Shown here: positions 35,484 through 44,365 of the stretch, piece by piece
Layout: every line of letters begins with the position of its first letter
How positions within the stretch are numbered: the first letter of the stretch is position 1
NCBI GenBank assembly: GCA_001784555.1
Contig: MFRM01000019.1
Span: 1-64,000, forward strand
DNA from: Candidatus Melainabacteria bacterium RIFCSPHIGHO2_02_FULL_34_12
GTDB taxonomy: Bacteria > Cyanobacteriota > Vampirovibrionia > 2-02-FULL-35-15
Reading direction: 5' to 3'
DNA length: 64,000 bases
Translations under genes and position numbers: made by a program
Notes under the pieces: model-generated
Seen by the model: the letters and a program-made list of their open reading frames with translations, nothing else
Told to the model about the DNA's origin: nothing
Database searches by the model: none

Positions 35484-36107
35484 ATGTTTACTCTATACAT
35501 TTGGCCAACAAATTCTTATTCACCGTACGGAAACTTTAATAATATTCCGTCAACAAATCAGTCATTAAGAATGATTAATTCCATCGTAGGACGTGATAAT
35601 CCTTTTAATTACATTTTAGACAGAGCTCCTTACAGTTATGGATATGGAAATATGTCTGGAGGATATGGTTCTGGATTTTCATCTTATCGGTCAAACTATA
35701 ACCCGCATGGTCTTGCATACAACGGATTATTTGATTTTAGAAATTATAGTTATATGCCGTCTGCCGGTACTCCTATTACAAGCAGGTTTAATTTTAATTA
35801 CGATCCCGGCATTTCAATAGAACAATCACCATTAATTTTTCATCAATACGCCCAGGATTTTGGCTTTGGCTCTGATTTTGGTTTTAATGACGGGGAGCAA
35901 TCCGCATCATATACACAATGTTCATTTATAGATACTGTTTCTGACTATCTTGATTTAACTTCATCAATGGTTCAAATGACAGAATTATTTTTAAACAGTA
36001 ATCTCGATGCAGATACAAACCGTGCAGCTGCAAAAATTTTATTAGACCTGGCTTCTAACACACAAAAAAAATCTACAGAGCCGTCAAAACCTGTTTGTTG
36101 CGGTTAA
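35484..36107 (+). CDS. Tyr/Gly/Asn-rich hypothetical protein
   Basis: 207 residues. The first 130 are rich in Tyr, Ser, Asn, Gly and Phe with motifs such as YSYGYGNMSGGYGSGFSSY, suggesting a low-complexity, prion-like or surface-exposed segment. A helical C-terminal part (VQMTELFLNSNLDADTNRAA) ends in CCG. No signal peptide is visible. The start context is AAAACCATG with a weak AAAAGGAT further upstream. No family is recognised. Confidence 0.6.
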   Translation: MFTLYIWPTNSYSPYGNFNNIPSTNQSLRMINSIVGRDNPFNYILDRAPYSYGYGNMSGGYGSGFSSYRSNYNPHGLAYNGLFDFRNYSYMPSAGTPITSRFNFNYDPGISIEQSPLIFHQYAQDFGFGSDFGFNDGEQSASYTQCSFIDTVSDYLDLTSSMVQMTELFLNSNLDADTNRAAAKILLDLASNTQKKSTEPSKPVCCG

Positions 36108-36120
36108 ATTTTTTAAAACC

Positions 36121-36624
36121 CTAAAAATCACTTACGCCGGGCGGAGGTAAATAGTTTTGATTTTGATCCTGCCCGAGTGAAACTTCTTCTTGCTTTGGAA
36201 CAATAATATTTATAGCCTGACCAGGCACCGGCACAAATGATGGAGCTTTAACTGTCTGCTGCTGAGGTGGAGGCTGCATCATAACTGGGGCCATTGGATT
36301 TGTAATATAGAGACCTCGACTAATAGCTGTTTGGCTGGCTTTATTAACTAAAATATCTGCTTTGGTTTGTAATTTTTCAGCTTTAGTTCTAAGTTTTGCT
36401 GCTCTTAGAGAGAGCTTTGTAGCTGTCTTCATATTTTTTATGGCATCTTCTTGTTGTTTTACTGTTTTATAACTGCCTTTTGCAAAAGTAAGTTTTTCCT
36501 GTGCTTCAACATAAGGATCACTTACCTGACCGTTTAACGGCTGATTATTATCTGCTAATGCTGGCATACAAAGTGAAGCTAAAATTATTGACAGTAAAAC
36601 AAATTTAAATTTTTTAGAATTCAT
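36121..36624 (-). CDS. Exported helical protein with Pro/Gln-rich C-terminus
   Basis: 167 residues from the ATG with a GAGAGGAA ribosome site. The signal peptide (KKFKFVLLSIILASLCMPALA) is clear. The central part is helical and rich in Ala/Lys (ATKLSLRAAKLRTKAEKLQTKA), likely a coiled coil, and the C-terminal 60 residues are rich in Pro, Gln and Met. The function is unknown; similar small proteins sit in the envelope. It is convergent with the Tyr/Gly-rich gene and has the same strand as trpD upstream. Confidence 0.7.
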   Translation of the reverse strand: MNSKKFKFVLLSIILASLCMPALADNNQPLNGQVSDPYVEAQEKLTFAKGSYKTVKQQEDAIKNMKTATKLSLRAAKLRTKAEKLQTKADILVNKASQTAISRGLYITNPMAPVMMQPPPQQQTVKAPSFVPVPGQAINIIVPKQEEVSLGQDQNQNYLPPPGVSDF

Positions 36625-36659
36625 GATTATTCCTCTCAAACAACTAATTTTTCTTATTA

Positions 36660-37694
36660 TTACATCTCCATCTTATTACAGTTCAGAAAAGCATTAAAAT
36701 GTTCCCATACTGTGCCCGATTGTGTATGTCGTAAAGCCTTTTCATAACCTTCTGTAATTGATTTAACCTTTTTTGAAAGATATAATGCTGCTCCTGCATT
36801 AAGAGCTACTATATTTGCCTTATCTTCCAGATTATTAATTTTACCTCTTTTACCTCTTAGAATAAGCTCAAAATTTTCTTTTGCTTCCTCTTTGTTTTTT
36901 ACTATAAGATTTTCATAATCAACTATTTTAAATCCAAAATCAAACGGATCGAGTATTTCTTCTTCAACTTTTCCGTTTTCAATCTTCCAGATATAATTTT
37001 TACCTGAAAAACTTAGTTCATCCAGAACCATTCCATTTTTTAATTTTGAACAAACGATTAAAACCCTCTTCTCACACACTGAGGCTAGAAGTTTTCCCCA
37101 TTCAATGCTTGATACTCCAAGAAGATGAAAATCAGTCAGATACGGATTTGTAAGCGGCCCAAGCAAATTTACAAAACCAGGAGTATTTAATTCTTTACAT
37201 ATTTTTTTTACCTCTCCAAAAACATCTTTTAAAAGTTTTGAACTTACAAACATTAATCCATGATTTTTAAAACATTTTTCTTTTATGTCCTTAGCATTAT
37301 CAATATTTAGTCCAAAATCAGATAAGACATCTACACTGCCACTGATGCTAGTAGTACTTCTTCCTGAGTGTTTAATTACTTTTACTCCGCAGGAAGAAGC
37401 AATAATTGCTGCTAAAGTAGAAATATTAAGTGTATTTGATCTGTCACCTCCTGTACCGCATATATCCAGAGTATTTTCTGCTATATGGCTTTGCCCTTGT
37501 TTTTCATTAAGTAAGCTTGCCAGTATTTTTATTTCCGAAGGTAACTCGCCTTTTTTTCTCCAAGAAATTATCAGATTTTTAATTTCTTCACTATTTATTC
37601 TTTTTTCTTCAAAATATTGGAAAATATAAGTCAGATCTTCTTTATCAAGATCTTTTTTATCATCCATCTTTTTTGTAATTTCAGAGATTAGCAT
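36660..37694 (-). CDS. trpD: Anthranilate phosphoribosyltransferase-like protein
   Basis: 344 residues from an ATG at 37694, which leaves 1 base before the divergent rdgB start; the next ATG at 37667 is also possible. The PRPP-binding DICGTGGDRSNTLNIST motif, GSVDVL, NLLGPLTNP and DELSF are as in TrpD. The usual KHGNR motif reads KHSGR, and the helical N-terminal region is shorter than normal. It transfers phosphoribose to anthranilate in Trp synthesis. Other trp genes are not adjacent, so a specialised role is possible. No Shine-Dalgarno sequence is seen. Confidence 0.88.
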   Translation of the reverse strand: MLISEITKKMDDKKDLDKEDLTYIFQYFEEKRINSEEIKNLIISWRKKGELPSEIKILASLLNEKQGQSHIAENTLDICGTGGDRSNTLNISTLAAIIASSCGVKVIKHSGRSTTSISGSVDVLSDFGLNIDNAKDIKEKCFKNHGLMFVSSKLLKDVFGEVKKICKELNTPGFVNLLGPLTNPYLTDFHLLGVSSIEWGKLLASVCEKRVLIVCSKLKNGMVLDELSFSGKNYIWKIENGKVEEEILDPFDFGFKIVDYENLIVKNKEEAKENFELILRGKRGKINNLEDKANIVALNAGAALYLSKKVKSITEGYEKALRHTQSGTVWEHFNAFLNCNKMEM

Positions 37695-37695
37695 A

Positions 37696-38301
37696 ATGAA
37701 AGAAAAAAGTAAAAATCTAACTATATATTTTGCTTCATCAAACAAGGATAAACTAAAAGAAATTAAAAGTATACTAAATCAGCTAAAAATTAAAAATATA
37801 AAACTAGAATCTGCTCCTGGCAGCTTTTCTGTTAAAGAAAACAGGAAAACATTTCTTGAAAATGCATATAAAAAAGCCAGCGCTCTTTCAAAAAAAGTTA
37901 AAGCCATTGCATTTGCAGATGATTCAGGCATAGAAGTTTTTGCCATGAACAGAAGGCCGGGGATTAAATCATCCAGGTTTTTTAGGGGCGGCAAAGGGAT
38001 GACGGAAATAGTAGAGTATGTAAAAACCAAAAAAAACAAGAAATGTTGTTTCACCTGTGCCTTAGTAGCCACAGATAAAAATGGAAAGGTTATATTTAAA
38101 ATTGTAAAATCCTGGTATGGAAAAGTTTCAGATGAGCCCCGGGGCAAAAATGGTTTCGGATACGATCCTATCTTTATAGTGCCAAAATATAACAAAACAT
38201 CAGCTCAGATAAGTCCAAGCTTAAAAAACAAGCTAAGTCACAGATATATGGCTACTTTAGAATTCGCCAGATGGTTAAGAAAAAAAACCATTGCAAATTA
38301 G
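37696..38301 (+). CDS. rdgB: XTP/dITP diphosphatase (RdgB/HAM1 family)
   Basis: 201 residues. Family motifs: FASSNKDKLKEI at the N-terminus, ENAYKKA, FADDSGIEV and the C-terminal GKNGFGYDPIFIVP and SHR. It hydrolyses non-canonical purine nucleotides such as ITP and XTP to prevent their incorporation into DNA. Start codons of this gene and of trpD are back to back, so a divergent promoter must lie inside one of the coding regions. Confidence 0.95.
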   Translation: MKEKSKNLTIYFASSNKDKLKEIKSILNQLKIKNIKLESAPGSFSVKENRKTFLENAYKKASALSKKVKAIAFADDSGIEVFAMNRRPGIKSSRFFRGGKGMTEIVEYVKTKKNKKCCFTCALVATDKNGKVIFKIVKSWYGKVSDEPRGKNGFGYDPIFIVPKYNKTSAQISPSLKNKLSHRYMATLEFARWLRKKTIAN

Positions 38302-38391
38302 TGAAAATGGTTTACTTCTTACATTAACTTTGATAGGATATTCCCAATTGCTAAATAAAAGAACTAACCACTTTATTAAAGGAGTATCTTT

Positions 38392-38898
38392 ATGACCATA
38401 GAAACTAAACTTGTAGGCTATGAACCACCAAATATAGTTAGTAAAGGTTTAACAGGGGCAAATAGAATTACAAGAAATGCAATGATAGCTTTTACAAGTC
38501 GTAGAGCTGACTTTGCATACACAATCTTAAGAAGAGCAACGATAGAATTTATAAATAATGGAGATCTGGCTTCAGCTGCTTTTTGTGCAAGTTCACTCTA
38601 TTCAATCTTACCTACTGCAGAAGATAGGATTAATGCTGCAAAAAGTATTATGAATGGAGTAAAAATAGTACAAGTATGTTCGGATGGAGCAAGAGTTAGC
38701 TGCGGAAATGATGTTCTTATAGGATATGCAAATGGAAATGACGGTAATGCAATTTGTGCTCAACAAATACTATCGCCTATTAAAGAAAGAAATGATGAAA
38801 TAAGACCAGCACCTAAAGCCAATGATAAACCTTTTAGACTTTCTCACGCAAGCAGAGTAAGAAGAGGTTTTTGTGGCAATGCAGATGAGTTTGTTTAA
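38392..38898 (+). CDS. Hypothetical protein, 168 residues
   Basis: The start has an AAAGGAG ribosome site 7 bases upstream. The protein is helical through about residue 100 (RITRNAMIAFTSRRADFAYTILRRATIEFI) with five Cys in the second half and a basic C-terminus. No signal peptide or known domain is visible. It overlaps the convergent fur-family gene by 4 bases. Codon use is as in the neighbours. Confidence 0.65.
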   Translation: MTIETKLVGYEPPNIVSKGLTGANRITRNAMIAFTSRRADFAYTILRRATIEFINNGDLASAAFCASSLYSILPTAEDRINAAKSIMNGVKIVQVCSDGARVSCGNDVLIGYANGNDGNAICAQQILSPIKERNDEIRPAPKANDKPFRLSHASRVRRGFCGNADEFV

Positions 38899-39368
38899 GA
38901 TCTATGAGTCTTACTCTCATCATCATGTTCACCAGGGCATATAGCATAGATTTTAAACTGAATATCTACGAGCTCAAGTCCCTTTTCCTGTGCAATTCTA
39001 TAGCCTACCTGATTCACTAAATCATCTTCAAACTCAATAGTCTTATTACAGTTTAAACAAATAATATGATGGTGGGGCCTTTTATCTTCGTTTAATTCAT
39101 AATGTTTATGGCCTTCAGCAAAATCCAGCTCTCTTAAATACCCAAACTGTGAAAGAAGTTTTAATGTTCTGTAAGTAGTAGCCAGACTAATACTTTCATT
39201 TTTTTCTGTCAGAATCTTAAACAAATCTTCTGCTGAAAGGTGTGTACCGCCTTTTAGTTCCATAAATATCTGAAGAATTTTTTCACGCTGGGGGGTGACT
39301 CTCAGTCCCTTACTTCTTAGGTTTTGAAAGACATTTTCTACTGCTGTATCTTTTGGCATATTTGGCAT
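38895..39368 (-). CDS. Fur-family metal-dependent regulator
   Basis: 157 residues. It has an N-terminal winged helix (LRVTPQREKILQIFMELKGGTHLSAEDLF ... SLATTYRTLKLL) and a C-terminal metal-binding domain (HKHYELNEDKRPHHHIICLNC). The first CxxC of the structural zinc site (CLNC) is intact. The second is reduced to one Cys (IYAICPGEH), so that site is altered. It could be Fur, Zur or PerR; the residues seen do not decide. The next plus-strand gene, nfu, suggests an iron link. Confidence 0.9.
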   Translation of the reverse strand: MPNMPKDTAVENVFQNLRSKGLRVTPQREKILQIFMELKGGTHLSAEDLFKILTEKNESISLATTYRTLKLLSQFGYLRELDFAEGHKHYELNEDKRPHHHIICLNCNKTIEFEDDLVNQVGYRIAQEKGLELVDIQFKIYAICPGEHDDESKTHRS

Positions 39369-39400
39369 AGTTTATATATTATAGCCTTTTGTTAACCACG

Positions 39401-39427
39401 GTAGTGGCGTTGCAGCATTGCCACTAC
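39401..39427. repeat. Palindromic element between fur-family gene and nfu
   Basis: 27 nt, GTAGTGGC...GCCACTAC with an imperfect inner stem. It lies in the divergent intergenic region, which is otherwise AT-rich. Confidence 0.7.
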
Positions 39428-39540
39428 CTGGCAATGACGTATTACCTTATTTACGATAGATTTTATAGAACAATCTTACTTTTTAGATATTTTCAGATAT
39501 AAAAGATATAAAATTAAATGGACAAGGACGGACAAATAAC

Positions 39541-40092
39541 ATGAACAATAAAGTAAGTATTCATACTGAAGGCACTCCAAATCCAAATGCACTGAAATTT
39601 GTACTGGATAAAAATATATTAGAGGCTGGTTCTTATAATTTTCAGGATAAATTAAAAAGCACTAATTCTCCGCTTGCAACCAGATTATTTAATGTTACAT
39701 CCGTAGAAGAAGTATTTCTTGGAAAAAACTTTATAACCATATCTAAAAAATCTGATGTTCAGTGGGAAACTATTTATGAAAAACTTCTGGATGAAATAAA
39801 TAAACATTTTGATTCCGGAGAACCAGTAGTTATTAAAACAAAGGTTGAAGATCAAAAAGGTGAAAGTGAAATTGAAAAAAAGATTCATTACATTTTAGAC
39901 AGTCAAGTCCGACCGGCAGTAAACAGCGATGGCGGAGATATAATTTTTGACAGCTATGAAGATGGTATTTTAAAGCTTCATCTTCAAGGTGCTTGCAGCA
40001 GCTGCCCTAGTTCCATCATGACCTTGAAAGCTGGTGTAGAAGCCATGTTAAAGAGAGAGATTCCGGAATTGAAAGAAGTTATTAGCATTTAA
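39541..40092 (+). CDS. nfuA: Fe-S cluster carrier NfuA-type protein
   Basis: 183 residues. Residues 1-95 are an Nfu N-terminal domain (TEGTPNPNALKFVLDK). Residues 110-183 are the NifU C-terminal domain with the cluster-binding CSSC (Cys152, Cys155) in GACSSCPSSIMTLKAGVE. It carries [4Fe-4S] clusters to apo-proteins. The 3' end overlaps the convergent ROK gene by 11 bases. It shares the intergenic region with the fur-family gene, so control by iron is plausible. Confidence 0.93.
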   Translation: MNNKVSIHTEGTPNPNALKFVLDKNILEAGSYNFQDKLKSTNSPLATRLFNVTSVEEVFLGKNFITISKKSDVQWETIYEKLLDEINKHFDSGEPVVIKTKVEDQKGESEIEKKIHYILDSQVRPAVNSDGGDIIFDSYEDGILKLHLQGACSSCPSSIMTLKAGVEAMLKREIPELKEVISI

Positions 40093-40942
40093 AATTGACA
40101 TAAGCCCCATAAACAGGCGCTAATTCTTTTAATTTTGAAGGCAGTATTTGAACTTCATCTCCTAATTCTTCCTGTGCAAGATCAACAGCACCTTCTGCTA
40201 AAACATCCCAGTCATATGTAAGTCCGCCATTTAAAACTATGACATCAGGACCAAATAAATAAAATAAATTTATAATCCATGCACTAAGCTGTACCTGAGC
40301 ACGCATTAATATATCCACAGCATTAACTTCACCTTTCTTATAATCACTAAAAAGAGTTTCAATAGACTCATAGCCTGATGTATGCTGAAGTGAACCGCCG
40401 GAAATTAAATCAACGGCAGAATAAAGTTCATCCTGGAAAGGAAGCACCAATTTTTGCATTCTTAATACTGGTTTTGAATCAACCTTATAAGGTTTCCCGT
40501 TATTTATTAATGCAGCTCCAATACCTGTCCCCAGGTTTAAATACAGTAGGGGCGTTGCGCGCAACGCCCCTACACCAAAATGATATTCACCCAATCCCCC
40601 ACAAATAACATCTGTCTCAAATATACATTCTTTTATTCCAAGTTCATCAGATGTTTTTTTAACGAACGGATAATTCAGCCATTCATGTAAAAAATAACTC
40701 TCCTTGAGAACTCCCTCTTTATCCCATTTGCCGGGCAAAGAAAGAGAAAGTTTATTTGCTTTAGGATTAAAGTTTTTTGAAAATCCTATTTCCTTTATTT
40801 TTTGAATTTGAAGCTCAGGATTCTTATTAGTCTTAAATATTTCTGTGTTTAAGATTTTTATCTCTTCATTTTCATCGTTTTTATCTAACAATGAAACATT
40901 TGTTTTTGTTCCACCAATGTCCACCACTAAAACTTCATTCAT
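40082..40942 (-). CDS. ROK-family sugar kinase
   Basis: 286 residues. The phosphate-1 motif VVDIGGTKTN is intact, as are LSLPGKW, LYLNLGTGIGAALINNG and VIVLNGGL. The ROK zinc motif (CxCGxxGCxE) is absent. Residues 124-133 (VGALRATPLL) come from a 28-nt palindrome inserted before the conserved YLNLGTGIG strand. The protein probably phosphorylates a sugar such as glucose or N-acetylmannosamine. Its start overlaps the end of comEC by 8 bases. Confidence 0.88.
   Translation of the reverse strand: MNEVLVVDIGGTKTNVSLLDKNDENEEIKILNTEIFKTNKNPELQIQKIKEIGFSKNFNPKANKLSLSLPGKWDKEGVLKESYFLHEWLNYPFVKKTSDELGIKECIFETDVICGGLGEYHFGVGALRATPLLYLNLGTGIGAALINNGKPYKVDSKPVLRMQKLVLPFQDELYSAVDLISGGSLQHTSGYESIETLFSDYKKGEVNAVDILMRAQVQLSAWIINLFYLFGPDVIVLNGGLTYDWDVLAEGAVDLAQEELGDEVQILPSKLKELAPVYGAYVNFKC
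40546..40573. repeat. 28-nt perfect palindrome inside ROK gene
   Basis: GTAGGGGCGTTGCG/CGCAACGCCCCTAC, perfect over 28 nt. It is read in phase GTA-GGG-GCG on the minus strand and gives VGALRATPLL. Confidence 0.92.
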
Positions 40943-43100
40943 TATTATTTACCCTTTTACTCCCGTAATTAATCTTATATTTTTCTCCATCTGAAACAAT
41001 TGCTATAGTACCAGTTTCACTTAAAAAATATGTTTTAAATTCTTGTGATTTCAACCAGTCAATATTATATTTTGATTTTTTTGATAATCTTTTATAGTCA
41101 TTAACAATTAGATTTTCAGGATAAACAACAAATACAGCCTCAAAAAAAGACGGGTCTGATTTTTTTAAGATAGGTAATTCAATTACATCAGCATTACCGG
41201 TAATTTTTTCATTATAGTTCTTTACTATTTCAAATACAAACTTTTTATATCTGACGATTATTCTATTATCATAATCTTTTATAAAATCATTTGTGATTTT
41301 ATGTGATTTTTCATGCAAATTATAATATTCAGGTTCAGGAGGAAGATTATTTTTTCTGATATATTCTTTTATAGCCCTGACACTGTTCCTGTCTTTATTA
41401 GATGTAATTAAAACAGATTTTTGGTAAGGTAAAGGTAAAATCACTAAAACTTTTTCCTGATTATATTCGGGAATGCAAAATATTCTTAGGTTTTTGTTTT
41501 GATCAAACAAAACATAACTTAAAGCAAAGACTAAAACAAATACTGGCAGAAATATTTTATAGATTTTTTGCAATTCGGATATAAAGAAAGCAATTAAAGT
41601 AAAAAGAATAAAAACATAAATTAAAAGAAGGGCGTAAAAATCAATGTTCGGAATATATATTAGTTTCAAAGGAAATTTATATAAAAAATTAACCCATTTC
41701 AAAAATGTATCAGAAAAGGTTTCCAGCATTAGACAGCTAAATACATTTAATATTTGAAGGTACGGGACAAAAGCAAAAATTACATTTGTAAGACCTAAAA
41801 TCAATATAACTGCAGCCAGGGGAACAGCAACAATGTTTGATATTAATCCCAGTATCTGAATATTATGAAAATAAAAAACAATTAACGGGATTACCATAAT
41901 CTGAGCAAATAATGACTGAAGAAATATCTGAGAAAGCCATTGAAGCTTTACCTCTAAAAAGTACTTTAAAAGCTTTCTGTCAGCTTCTTCTGAAAAAAGT
42001 AAAATACTTAAGAATGCCATTACTGAAAGTTGAAGCCCTATATCCAGGACATTAACAGGGTTAAAAACAAAAAATAATAATAAAATTAAGCTTACTCCAG
42101 GCAATATTTTTATCTTTTTATCAAATAGATTTCCAATTAAAACAAGAACTATAAATACTGCAGCCCGATTTACTGAAGCAGAAAAATCAGCCAACGAAGA
42201 ATAAAGTAAAACAGCTAATATAGAAAAAACTGAGGGTAGAACCTTACTTCTGGTAAATAATTTAAATAAATAAAAAATACCTGCTGCAAGAATTGAAACA
42301 TTAAACCCTGAAGCTGCAGTTATATGGCTCAGTCCCAGGCTTTGAATTTTATCTTTCAAGTCATCTCTTAATTTTGAAGCCTTTGAGCCAAGTAATATGC
42401 CGTTAATTAGAGCAAGATTATTTGGCTTTAAATATTCTGCATTAACTGTAATTATTTTTTGTCTTAAGTAACTTATTCTGTCATAAAAAAAAGAAACCAA
42501 GCCTCTGTCAAGAAAAACAAGAGATCCGGAGTCAGCTTTTAAAATATATTTAATTCCTTTAGTAAAAAGATATTTTCTTTCATCAAAAAGCCCAGGCAGT
42601 AATGCACTTTTTGGAGATTTTAAAACTCCACTTACCTGTACAATATCTCCTTTTTGATATTTTTCATATTTAGAGCCAATAACTTGTACCTTTGCATTTA
42701 TTGTATGGATAAACGAATTATAAATGGTGCTTTTAAGGTTTAGGTTATATTTCGTATAAAAGTTTCCATATGTTTCAGGCTCAGTTGTAATTTCTCCCAC
42801 ATAAATAATCTTTTGATTCAGTAAGCTGTCTAGATTTGGAATAAATATTTTAAAATATCCCAAACAATAACAATAACTAAAAACCACGGAGAAAAGTAAA
42901 ATTAAGAATTTCTTTTGTTTAAGTAAAAAGTAAGTCAGAAGAATCAATACACATAATAAAATCAAAAGAAGAAAATTAATTTCTTTGAAATAAAATATTG
43001 ATCCTATTAAAATCCCGAAACAACAAATGAAAAGAGGATTTTTATATTCACGTAGAGACGCCATTAATGGCGTCTCTACAATGTCGGTTTTCTTAGGCAT
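40935..43100 (-). CDS. comEC: DNA-uptake channel ComEC/Rec2
   Basis: 721 residues. N-terminal TM helices and a DUF4131-type soluble domain (KIIYVGEITTEPETYG) are followed by the ComEC competence domain (LALINGILLGSKASKL, GLSHITAASGFNVSIL, FSASVNRAAVFIVLVLIG) with many TM segments. The C-terminal region (about 520-721) is soluble but lacks a clear metallo-beta-lactamase HxHxDH motif. ComEC passes single-stranded DNA through the inner membrane. Residues 8-17 come from a palindrome at 43052-43079. Confidence 0.92.
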   Translation of the reverse strand: MPKKTDIVETPLMASLREYKNPLFICCFGILIGSIFYFKEINFLLLILLCVLILLTYFLLKQKKFLILLFSVVFSYCYCLGYFKIFIPNLDSLLNQKIIYVGEITTEPETYGNFYTKYNLNLKSTIYNSFIHTINAKVQVIGSKYEKYQKGDIVQVSGVLKSPKSALLPGLFDERKYLFTKGIKYILKADSGSLVFLDRGLVSFFYDRISYLRQKIITVNAEYLKPNNLALINGILLGSKASKLRDDLKDKIQSLGLSHITAASGFNVSILAAGIFYLFKLFTRSKVLPSVFSILAVLLYSSLADFSASVNRAAVFIVLVLIGNLFDKKIKILPGVSLILLLFFVFNPVNVLDIGLQLSVMAFLSILLFSEEADRKLLKYFLEVKLQWLSQIFLQSLFAQIMVIPLIVFYFHNIQILGLISNIVAVPLAAVILILGLTNVIFAFVPYLQILNVFSCLMLETFSDTFLKWVNFLYKFPLKLIYIPNIDFYALLLIYVFILFTLIAFFISELQKIYKIFLPVFVLVFALSYVLFDQNKNLRIFCIPEYNQEKVLVILPLPYQKSVLITSNKDRNSVRAIKEYIRKNNLPPEPEYYNLHEKSHKITNDFIKDYDNRIIVRYKKFVFEIVKNYNEKITGNADVIELPILKKSDPSFFEAVFVVYPENLIVNDYKRLSKKSKYNIDWLKSQEFKTYFLSETGTIAIVSDGEKYKINYGSKRVNNNE
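43052..43079. repeat. 28-nt perfect palindrome at the 5' end of comEC
   Basis: GTAGAGACGCCATT/AATGGCGTCTCTAC, perfect over 28 nt. It is read in phase GTA-GAG-ACG and supplies VETPLMASLR near the ComEC N-terminus. Confidence 0.92.
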
Positions 43101-43106
43101 CTTTAA

Positions 43107-44303
43107 TTATTTAACTGAACAGGTCTGTGCTGCAAATACCAAGCCTTCTTTTTTCATACGACCGATAGCTTCTCCTATTCGTTTTTTATCCACCGTTAAT
43201 GCAATACGGAAATAACCTTCTCCATATTCTCCATAGCCAATACCAGGCGGAACTACAATGCCACATTTATCCAGCATAGCTGATGCAAAATCAGTCGAGG
43301 TTTTAAATGCCGGAGGAATTGGAAGCCAAAGATAAAAAGTACTTTTAATTGGATCTTTAATATTCCATCCTAGCTCTTTCAATCCTTTAACTGCCACATC
43401 TCTTCTTTCTTTTATTAGATTTCTATTCTTCTCTAGAACATCTTTTGGTGTATCAAATGCAGCAATAGCAGCTCTTTGAATAGCTTTAAATACTCCGCTG
43501 TCAATATTTGTTTTTACAGTACTAAGTGCTTTAACTACTTTTTCATTTCCTACTGCAAAACCAACCCGCCAGCCAGTCATATTATATGTTTTACTCATAC
43601 TATGAAACTCAAGAGCAATATCTTTTGCTCCTTTAGCTTCAAAAATTGACGGCGCTGTATATCCGTCAAAGGTCAACTCTGAGTATGCATTATCAGAAAG
43701 TACAATAATGTCATATTTTTTTGCAAATGCAATTACTTCATTATAAAAATCAAGAGATGCAATTGCTCCTGTAGGATTATTCGGATAACCTAACATAATA
43801 ATATTTGCTTTTTGGGCAATGTCATTAGGGATTTTTGTTAAATCAGGAATCCAGTTATTTTTTTCAAGCAGTGGAGTTATGTATGGAACTCCTCCGCATA
43901 AAATAGTCGATGATTTATAAACAGGATATGCAGGATCAGGGAGAAGCGCAACATCACCCTCGTCAATAGTGGCAAAAATCATATTATGAATGGCTTCTTT
44001 TGAACCAATAAGTGAAATACATTCTTTATCAGCATCAAACTTCTGATTAAAACGTTTTTCAAACCACTTAACTACAGCTTCACGAAACTCTTTCATTCCC
44101 TGATAAGGAGGATAATTATGGGTGATTGGATCATCAATGGCTTTATGCATTGCATCTACAATGTTTTTTGGGGTGGGTTGATCCGGATCTCCAATTCCCA
44201 TATTAATAATGTCTATTCCACGTGCTACTGCAGCCTGTCTTTTTTTATCAATTTCAGCGAATAAATATGGCGGCAGTGATTCTGTTCTTTTAGCAAATTT
44301 CAT
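43107..44303 (-). CDS. dapL: LL-diaminopimelate aminotransferase
   Basis: 398 residues, PLP fold type I. The Schiff-base Lys238 is in SMSKTYNMTGWRVGF, and GYPNNPTGA and LLPDPAYPVY are typical of DapL. The enzyme converts tetrahydrodipicolinate directly to LL-DAP for lysine and peptidoglycan, a pathway shared by plants, Cyanobacteria, Chlamydiae and some archaea. A related AlaC-type aminotransferase is the main alternative. The start has a TAAGGAG ribosome site. comEC begins 6 bases downstream of its stop. Confidence 0.85.
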   Translation of the reverse strand: MKFAKRTESLPPYLFAEIDKKRQAAVARGIDIINMGIGDPDQPTPKNIVDAMHKAIDDPITHNYPPYQGMKEFREAVVKWFEKRFNQKFDADKECISLIGSKEAIHNMIFATIDEGDVALLPDPAYPVYKSSTILCGGVPYITPLLEKNNWIPDLTKIPNDIAQKANIIMLGYPNNPTGAIASLDFYNEVIAFAKKYDIIVLSDNAYSELTFDGYTAPSIFEAKGAKDIALEFHSMSKTYNMTGWRVGFAVGNEKVVKALSTVKTNIDSGVFKAIQRAAIAAFDTPKDVLEKNRNLIKERRDVAVKGLKELGWNIKDPIKSTFYLWLPIPPAFKTSTDFASAMLDKCGIVVPPGIGYGEYGEGYFRIALTVDKKRIGEAIGRMKKEGLVFAAQTCSVK

Positions 44304-44365
44304 TTTTTATCTCCTTACAAATGTCTTCTAGATTATATACTGTAAGAAGGCCACGTGCAATGTCT

